Positions 56,001 to 64,000 of a stretch of DNA of 64,000 bases are shown piece after piece (positions within the stretch are counted from its first letter, which is position 1; every line of letters starts with the position of its first letter). The DNA comes from Anoplopoma fimbria (Eukaryota; Chordata; Actinopteri; Perciformes; Anoplopomatidae), in NCBI RefSeq assembly GCF_027596085.1, contig NC_072460.1, positions 14,016,326 through 14,080,325 of the forward strand, in the 5' to 3' direction. The position numbers were made by a program, and so were the translations under genes. The notes beneath the pieces were generated by a model. It ran no database searches, had not been told where the DNA came from, and worked only from the letters and a program-made list of their open reading frames with translations.

Positions 56001-59000
56001 GCGCATCTGACATGTCTAGCTTGAATCAATATGTCTCTTTTTGGTAACAACGGCCAGCCTCAGTTTCTATTTTAATCAATTCAGTTATCTACACAAGGTG
56101 CATAATAGCTGGTGTTTCACTTGGGCTTCATAAACGCAATATGACGCAAAGAGTCTATGTTCTTGTCTCTGAGTGCTCCGAAACATGCATGGACACAACT
56201 GTCTCTGTTTTTAACCATGCTCACACACATACTGGTTTTAAGTTTGAGTGAAGCAATATTTCCATTTTTTTTATGAATTAGGAAGTGCTAAAGTACCAGC
56301 ACTTTAAAATAACATCACAAAACTAACTGATATGTTACTGATACTTTTGTACCTGAAAACAATCTGAACCAGCCTAGGTTCTATGAGTTTGTGTTGTCCA
56401 ACCTACTTGCTCTATATACACTGGAATGTCCCAATTCATCTCTGGGTTGAGGAGAAGGGGGCAGTGGTGGCTGTTGAGGCGGGGTTTGTGGGGGAGGATG
56501 GAGGAGTGTATTGCTGGTCATCTTTTAAATCTGCGCTGTTTGTCTGACAGTGAGAATATCTCTCTAAATATTTACATCTACATTACTGTTTATTCCTGTC
56601 CACACACGCAGCTTGTATCTCCATATCTCCTGGTTTTTTTTCATGCATTGTCAACCCCCACACATGCTTATGTTTGGCTGAAAGAGGGACAGTAGCACGT
56701 TTGATACTAAGTCTGTGGAGACAAGCACCTTATTTTATGAAACCTGAATCCAGATTCACTACAATGAACTGCTGTAATTTAAGCTTTTACTTTTATGCCT
56801 TGCTCCAAAAGCAACAAAGTCAAAAGAAAGCATACTCTACATCCATAACCCCAAAGATGTAGCATTAGAGAGTCACTCTTTTTATTAGTTGCACTGAATG
56901 CAACAGTGACTTACAGGTGCATCACTGCGTCCATGCCCTGCATTCAGAATGCAGCTAATGCAGTAATGATAATGGCTACTGCAGTATTATTGCAAAATCA
57001 TGCGTGATTGACAATTTATAGAACAGTCATTATTTAATCTTTTGTGCAAAAATAGCCAGCTGGCTGATGACACCTTTCCTATCAGGTGTTTTTATTGAAG
57101 AGCCCCTGTCGCTCTATTATTCAACAAATATTCATGATTCAGAGTGTGTGCAGTTATAAAACCCTTCATAAGGAGGAAGTATACATGCGCTAGTAACAAA
57201 GAGAGTTGAAAAAGATGTATGTTGTAACATGCATCCCCCCATATGCATATGTGTAAAGGCATAAATCTGTTGCACAGCAGAGAGGTCTGGCAGGAGTGGA
57301 AAAACAAAATGACGACAAGCGCGCGTCTCGAAGCCCGTGTGTTTATTGACGAGGCGTTAGGCATTACAACAGTCCATTAGCGTCTATAAACACGGAGCAC
57401 CAGCATACGTGAGAGCGAAAGATCGGAGAAAGGACATAGTGAGCAGAGATGGACGGAGAGAAGGAGGGAGAGGCAGTAAAAATGAAGAAGATGGAATAGA
57501 ACGAGGAGTGAGATAGTGGCAGATGAGGCTCAGGTTCAGAATCAGTATCTCTACTCTAAGGCCACAATCAGTTATTAGACCGGAAGATATGTTGACACAC
57601 CCATTGACTTACTCCGTAGCAAGACACGTCCAAACACGGTGTGGTCGCGGTCCAGCGTGCTGCAGTTCCAGCGGTGGTGTCTGAATTGGTGCTGGCACTC
57701 TCTGATCCACTCTTTGGTGCCCTCGCCAATGGCCTGCATGATGTCTGGGTGGCGCTGACAGAGTTGCCGCTGCTTATTCACCAGGCCTGGGATGTTGTCG
57801 CAGATCACACGGGCCCCCAGCGCACCAATGTACCTGAAGACGCAATAGATACAAGAAATCTATAGGTGTTCGTGAACTGAATCCCCACCAACTTCATTTA
57901 AAAATTATTCAAAGTCACAGCAGCGATTGATAGTATGTTATAATTAATAAGAACACATAGGCGCACTCATATGCTAGGGATTTACACATATGGATACAAA
58001 CACACTCAATGGTGTTGAGTGGCATGAAAGAGAGCTGCAGTAACAGTCCTCTGTGAGTCAGAGTTCACTACACTTAACAGTTTAAGGTTTGCGAGCAGGA
58101 GGGGAGTGGAAACCATTTACTCCGTTCTCCAAATAAATAAGCACTTAACCTCTCCCCACAAGACCTGGGTGTGTATGTGTGTTCAAATGTTTCCCAGTGG
58201 AACAGTTGAAATCATGTCGTCACAAATCACAGCACGTATCTGGGGCCTCCAATAACCCTGTCAAACTAAGTCCCTCTGTCTTCTGCCCGTTCGCTCTCAT
58301 GCTCACCATACTCACAGTTCTCTTACATGCGTCCAATCCAACCGGACCTGATTAAAGAGACTCCTACAGCATCTTATCAAGATCAATGCTGCATTGAGAT
58401 TACCCGAAAATATTACTTCAAACCTAATTGTGTGTGCATGGCACCTCTTGCAGCTCAGGTGGCTGCGGGATTTTGGCGGGTCAGAGAGTGGAGGTCAGGG
58501 AGCGTGTAGCTGTGTGGTCGGGTTTTACGAGGTCGGGTGAGAGGATGGAGACTGAAGGGCTCTCTGCTCCCCAGAGTGGGATTAGAGAGGAGGAATAAGA
58601 ACAGAGTGCTCATCAAAGGAAAGAGCCAGAGCCGCAATTCACACTTAATTTACTCTCTGAGAGTCAGGAGGACTTGTGGATTTAATAGGATAGTAAATCA
58701 TTATCCACAGGTCTAAAACAACATGCTGTAAAATCCTGCGACTATACTGTGAATCAGAGAAGAAAGACAAGTGGGACACAAATTAAGGGCTTTTATTGAC
58801 TTCTGATGACACTGCTGATATTACGTCGGCCTCCTGCTGCCATGTCATCTTCTCAAGCCCTGTTGGCTCACAAGAAACACTAAAAAAGACTAATAATCTG
58901 ATCATTTTCTTAAATGTTATCAATAACTTTTTATAAATTTTACAAAAAAAAAAAATCTAATTATGAGAATATATGTATGATGATGTCTTTGTAGTACATT

Positions 59001-60196
59001 ACTATTCTTTTTCACCTTTCTCAAATGGCTTGAACATCCCACAAACATTTTTGTGTTAAAGCCCCGGATATGTCCATATCATCACTTATTGTACACCCAT
59101 AGAAAAGTGATAAACAGAGACTGTATCCCCTGCACTAAATTCCCCTCAAAGCCAATAATGCCCAACCAAAGCTCCTACACACACACTGGTCTCACTACTA
59201 CCCATAACTGCTTTTAATCTACACAAAATATTAGGCATTCCATCTCCCCCCATGCCCGCCCACACACAGACACTTCTCCCATAAACACACTCACACACAT
59301 GGACATTTTCACGTGTGTTATTGCACAGGCAACGAGATATTTTGTTCACCCCTCACCTATGCTCTAGATGGCTGGTTTTGGGGTATTTTAGTGAAGTAAT
59401 TTGCGGGTGTGTGGTACCAGGTGAATTAATGACTGCTCAGCCTTGTTGAATGCCGGCCCCAGCTGAGCTGAACACGCGCTCAGCCAACAGCGCCGGCATA
59501 AATTACATTTATCGCTCTATTATTATTATTATTGCACAATGTGGCAGGCCAACAAACTGACACGAAGAGAAAATGAATTTCAGCAACTAAATCTTAAAGA
59601 CACTTGAATAGTTCTCAATCTTGTAATTTAGGTTATTTTCACTATTAATGCTCCATCGTGTTTCTTAATCTTTTTTTTTTTTTTTTAAGGGAGCAAATCA
59701 TTTTGATTTAAATTGAGTAAGTTTATATTTGCAGTCGTTTCCCCATGAATAAAAACACGATGCAATCAATTCATTCGTGACAAATAATAGTGTATGAATT
59801 TATATTTTTTTTATAAACCCCAATGCGTTTTGATGATTTGCTGCAACAATTTACAAATAACACCATGAATTCTAAAGTTTAACATTTTGCCAAACTGATG
59901 AGAAAAAGCTCTGTCGGCATATACAGTACCTCGGCGAGGAGTAAACTATCAAACCTCATAATGGCCTTGTCTGTCTGCAAATCGCTGCTTTAAATGATTT
60001 GGGACGGGTTTTGCTTTTGCGTGATTAACATGGTCAGAATAAGTGTAAGTCAGTGGCAATTTGAATCTCTGAATTTCTATCGAAAGACTATAAGGCAGAA
60101 GTCCCAGCTCCATTTCAAATGATTAAGATCAATGATTGATGTTCAAATAATGTGCCATTTATTCTCCTTCTACAGTAAGGATCCTGCTTAAATGTA

Positions 60197-60257
<61 letters not shown>

Positions 60258-60584
60258 GTAAAACTAATAGTAATAATAACAATAATAATAACCATCATTA
60301 TAATCATCATTATAAACTTAGCAGTTTCTTCCAAGAACAGATGCGTCTCCCTTAATGCAGGCAGGTAGGCCTGTAGGTGTGATGTATGCAGACAGTACTC
60401 ACCACCATGATGAATCCACCCGAGGCGTCACCAGTAGCAGCAGCAACAGACACGCACAGTAAATCCTCGAACTGGCACCGGGGTTTTGGCATGAAGAAGA
60501 CCGGTGTGAAAGTTTGGCTCCCGGCGAACCACAGCTCCGAACCCGGGCAGCCCGGAGGCTCAGAATTCTGTTTAAACCCAACAT
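51231..60584 (-). CDS. wnt2b: Wnt2b secreted signalling ligand
   Basis: Cysteine-rich lipid-modified Wnt ligand acting through Frizzled/LRP receptors. Five exons: 60403-60584, 57613-57833, 54572-54849, 53229-53493 and 51231-51460, totalling 1176 nt and 391 aa with all phases joined. The N-terminus has a hydrophobic signal core ([19 protein letters not shown]). Visible Wnt signatures: [11 protein letters not shown] with an N-glycosylation sequon, the [10 protein letters not shown] block holding the palmitoleoylated Ser (about residue 243), [23 protein letters not shown], and a C-terminal [14 protein letters not shown] then the ending KAEWLDQ-like KRAEWLDQS. These endings and the N-terminal region point to WNT2B rather than WNT2. 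Teleosts may carry two wnt2b copies; rhoc/mov10 synteny suggests this is the one matching the human locus. No break or missing cysteine block was seen. Confidence 0.95.
52292..52414. repeat. (GT)n microsatellite in wnt2b intron
   Basis: About 55 GT units with GTGC interruptions, between wnt2b exons 4 and 5. Confidence 0.95.
52977..53054. repeat. (CA)n microsatellite in wnt2b intron
   Basis: About 38 CA units, about 170 bp downstream (minus strand) of wnt2b exon 4. Its sense is opposite to the GT tract 600 bp away, so the two could pair. Confidence 0.95.
60197..60257. repeat. (TAA)n microsatellite in wnt2b first intron
   Basis: About 20 AAT units, about 150 bp past the first exon's donor. 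Confidence 0.95.
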
Positions 60585-60860
60585 GACTCTACGCGGCGGT
60601 GTTTTTTTTTAACCACGAACAGTTACAAAAAAATATAAGATTTCATGGGGGGGAAGCCCGGCTTTAACAGACAACGTTTGGTGTGAAGTAGGTTATGCAC
60701 CCATTCAGAAGGTAGGCCTCATTATCCAGTGTGTAGCTCCATATTAATAGCGCGACTGTCAGGAGTGTGAGGAGCGCGTTTTCGGTGCCATGTGCGCACC
60801 AGACTCTCCACTGAGCGCTTCTGGCTGCCGACAGGGGGTTTACCTGACCAGTCGACCAGT

Positions 60861-60894
<34 letters not shown>

Positions 60895-61097
60895 CTCCAG
60901 TCAGCTTCCCAATATGTATCCTTGACTTTGGATTAGTTCAGAGGCAGAAATATTATCCGAATCACAGCTGGAGCCAAAGGTTTGGAGTGGCGAGACTCGC
61001 AGCAGTTCTGTCGGCTTTTTGACTCTGTGCTGGGTTGGATGCTTACACCGGACCTCTCCTTTATCAGTGCGCTGTGGACAGAGTCAGAGCTGGGAGG

Positions 61098-61103
61098 GGG
61101 GGG

Positions 61104-61137
<34 letters not shown>
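61098..61137. repeat. G-run and (GA)n tract
   Basis: Ten or more G followed by about 14 GA units, upstream of wnt2b. Confidence 0.9.
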
Positions 61138-61140
<3 letters not shown>

Positions 61141-61240
61141 GGGGAGGGGAGGGCTCGCTGCTGTTCCTCTCGCCCATTGGGCAGATGCAGGGGTTACAGA
61201 GTTTGACTAGGAAGGAGATATTAAAGAGGGATGGATGGAG

Positions 61241-61312
<72 letters not shown>
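61241..61312. repeat. (GT)n microsatellite
   Basis: About 35 GT units, 0.7 kb upstream of the wnt2b start codon. Confidence 0.95.
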
Positions 61313-61313
<1 letters not shown>

Positions 61314-62116
61314 TGCTGGGGTTAGGGGGCGATGATGCTGCTGAGTTCGAGTCGAGACGGTCCGAATGTGAGAAGTTCACCTGTAACGTTGTTATAATTG
61401 ATGATGGCGCCTTCATTTTACAACCCAGTAAAACTGGATAATTAAATCACACCAAAATGTGTTTTTTTTTCATATTTTAAAAGGAAAAATCAAGAATGGG
61501 AAAATACCCTGTTCTTGATTTATTATGCAATCACTGGGTGCAGAAAAATAAATACCCTACAGTATGTTGGAAATGCAATTGTTAATTGCAGCCCCAGAGT
61601 TATTTTAGTGACTATGGTTTTCACCCAGATTTACATCAATTGTTATTGTCAATTAATAATTATTATAATTATCATAATCATATTCACTGGATATGTATAT
61701 GATTATATTTCCACTCCTCATGCTGTTCCGCACATACAGCTTTCACAAAGACGATAATGTTAATATCAACCTTCCCATTGGTTGAAGATAAAACTAAGCC
61801 TTTTGGCTAAATTTGGCGCAGTTTCATCATATTAATATCAAGTAATGAGTGCTGTCCCTGATAAAAAAGTAATAAGTGTTTGACATTGGTTAAGTTATTA
61901 TTACGGTTATTATTTACAAATACTAATTTAAATATGTTTTATGCCTGCACCCATGCACCACCTAAAGCACAGCAGAAATGAAAGTTAGAGAAAAAAGGAA
62001 AGGGAAGGGAATGTGACTTGGAGAACAGAGCCAAATCGTCCAGTGGAACAGTACTATGGCTTAAATATGAACCACATGTGTAAAAAAGAGTGCTGAGACA
62101 GCGCTCGAATAAAGTA

Positions 62117-62120
62117 CACA

Positions 62121-62210
<90 letters not shown>
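62117..62210. repeat. (CA)n microsatellite
   Basis: About 45 CA units. Confidence 0.95.
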
Positions 62211-62211
<1 letters not shown>

Positions 62212-63594
62212 TAGAGTAACCATCCTTACCTTTTTTCCCATGCGTGTGTGCATCTTCAGGTTGTTCTCAGGCTTTTCAGCGTGCTGTCATCCATCCTCAA
62301 ATCTCTCTTTGTCCTTGAATGACTTCTAACAAATTAAAACCTAATTTTAGGTATCCAAAAATCTTTCACAAACTAACAAACAACTTGCTCTACTTGTATA
62401 CACTATTTCACACTGTTCTTATCAGTGTAGACTTGAACTTGTCTGGGGAGTTTGTGACATTGGATTAAGAATACCACAGTAGATTCAGCTGACCCAGTAA
62501 TGCTAACAAACAAGTAAACAAATCAGGAAAATCCTTGTTGGAATTGAAACAAATTAGCTATAGCTGTCGCAAACTGCTTTTTCATCGAAAGCTTCAGAAA
62601 AAAGCTCAAGTGTTTATGCCAAAGCTGCAGTTAAAGCTAAGCTCCTTTTAGAGACATTTGTATTTCTACTTAGAGCTCGACAGGCAGGCTGCTGTCAGAC
62701 TGGGACACACACACTTTTAAATGTTTTTGGAGACATGCACATTCACAAACACACAGACATAGAGTGGGTACAGGTTTTTGAGAGGCTGCTCTGGTGAATA
62801 GTTGTGCGTTGCAGCTGAGCTCACAATTTTCTGCTAAATCAAAAGGAATTAGCGAAGCACAAACACGGCTGAGTTATGCTTCTCTCTCTTGGGGCTGGAG
62901 CTGGAACAGACTTTCGCTCTCTCTCTCTGTCTCTCTCCCAGCCTGTGAACTTGACCCCAGCTTTCTCCCCATAAACAATAACAGAGTCGAACGCCTTCCT
63001 TTCAGTCGGAGAAGAAAAAGTTTGCCCTGATGTACGAGGTTTAATCTTGCAACAACCTCCTCAGAGGAAAAGTACTGACGGGGATTTGCAATGTTTAGAC
63101 AGTGCACATGGTGTGAACAAGGGATAAAGGTAAGATTTTACAGAGGCAGCGGTTTTGGAATAATCCAATTGATTTCTGTGTTGATACAAAATAAACACTT
63201 GGGATTATTTCTGATAAGGAACTTGCAGGGAGAAAAGAGAACGGGCTGAGTGAACCAAGGGCAAGCCAGAGGCATGCACTGTAGGTGGAAGAGTTGGACT
63301 AATATCCCAGTAATGTGTCCCCTGGGGGGCTTATGCTGTGGGCTGTCACTATTCCAGCAGTCCAGGGATGAGCTCAGCGTGTATTCCCATCCCCTGGCAG
63401 GCTGGAGCAGGGAGGACAGCCTGTCGTCAGACCTGGCAGAGTACCCATAACGATTGGACACACAGGGGTAAACTCAACACTGGGCAGGTCCGATGGAACA
63501 TGAATAAGGGACAGGTGGAAGAAGGACAAAGACAAAAAGGTGATCAACTGAAGCAATTTTAGGAACTCATTTGTCATTTAATTACTGATAAGCC

Positions 63595-64000
63595 CTTAAA
63601 GGGACAGTTCACCCCCCCAATCAAAAATATATATTTCCTCTTACCTTTAGTGATATTTATCAATCTAGATTGTTTTATCTGAGCTGCCTAGTTTTGGAGA
63701 TAGCAACTCAGCCCTCTCTCATATATAATGGGACCACATGGCACTCGGCTTGTGGTGCTCAAAGCGGCAAAAAATACATATGAAAAACTCTACAGCAATG
63801 TCACTCTCTAGAAAGTAGGACCTGGTTACTCAAGATGACCTGTGTATTATCTTGAGTAATACACAGGTCAAACCACCTCATGATTTCTGGAAACGGACAT
63901 TGCAACAACAATATATTCCTAAACCTAACTAAGTAGTTTTGTTGTTTAAACCTAATTTATTATTTCAAGATTTCTTCCTAAAGTAGTTTTGTTGACTAAA
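63595..64000. repeat. Dispersed fish repeat running off the window
   Basis: Begins AAAGGGACAGTTCACCCCCC and carries GCACTCGGCTTGTGGTGCTC, CTACAGCAATGTCACTCTCT and GACCTGGTTACTCAAGATGA, the order seen in a common perciform-type repeat. The window ends inside or just past it. Confidence 0.6.
63836..63870. repeat. Hairpin palindrome within the repeat
   Basis: Perfect 14-bp arms TGACCTGTGTATTA and complement around a 7-nt loop TCTTGAG. A second complementary pair (CTCAAGA / TCTTGAG) overlaps it. Confidence 0.85.

Larger units (their letters stand above)
60585..63594. other. wnt2b upstream region
   Basis: 5' flank of wnt2b: a poly-T run (about 60864-60890), G/GA and GT tracts, a CA tract, and no gene recognised to the right. 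The start of the wnt2b transcript is not evident. Confidence 0.45.

Overview
The window is vertebrate, almost certainly teleost fish, nuclear DNA. Genes are split into many GT-AG exons, (GT)n/(CA)n microsatellites are very dense, and several repeat families typical of ray-finned fish are present. Four protein-coding genes can be built exon by exon. Their set and order (rhoc, two mov10 copies, wnt2b) match the human chromosome 1p13 neighbourhood WNT2B-ST7L-CAPZA1-MOV10-RHOC, but ST7L and CAPZA1 are not seen here.

Layout. 1-7.4 kb: no gene recognised; one Tc1/mariner-type MITE and microsatellites. 7.4-12.3 kb (+): rhoc, four coding exons, with a 2-nt shortfall inside the P-loop codons. 14.8-24.9 kb (-): mov10 copy A, 23 coding exons joining into one uninterrupted 996-codon frame; two interferon-response-like motifs lie just upstream. 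26.3-38.1 kb (-): mov10 copy B, a diverged tandem paralogue with an open frame over all helicase exons but an unrelated or very diverged N-terminus; its introns carry a 522-bp MITE, palindromes and a LINE relic. 38.1-51.2 kb: mostly intergenic, with three small phase-compatible exon candidates on the + strand (41.6, 43.2, 45.4 kb) that I cannot assign. 51.2-60.6 kb (-): wnt2b, five exons, 391 codons, intact. 60.6-64 kb: wnt2b upstream region, microsatellites and a dispersed fish repeat.

Roles. rhoc is a Rho GTPase controlling actin; wnt2b is a secreted signalling ligand; the MOV10 proteins are UPF1-like SF1 RNA helicases known to restrict retroelements and viruses. There is no operon-like cooperation; the shared neighbourhood is conserved synteny. 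The most interesting parts are the tandem MOV10 pair (one conservative copy with an interferon-type promoter, one diverged copy with a replaced N-terminus and altered helicase motif V) and the frameshift in the Rho P-loop. All gene models are hand-built from splice signals and reading phase; no alignment or expression data were available.
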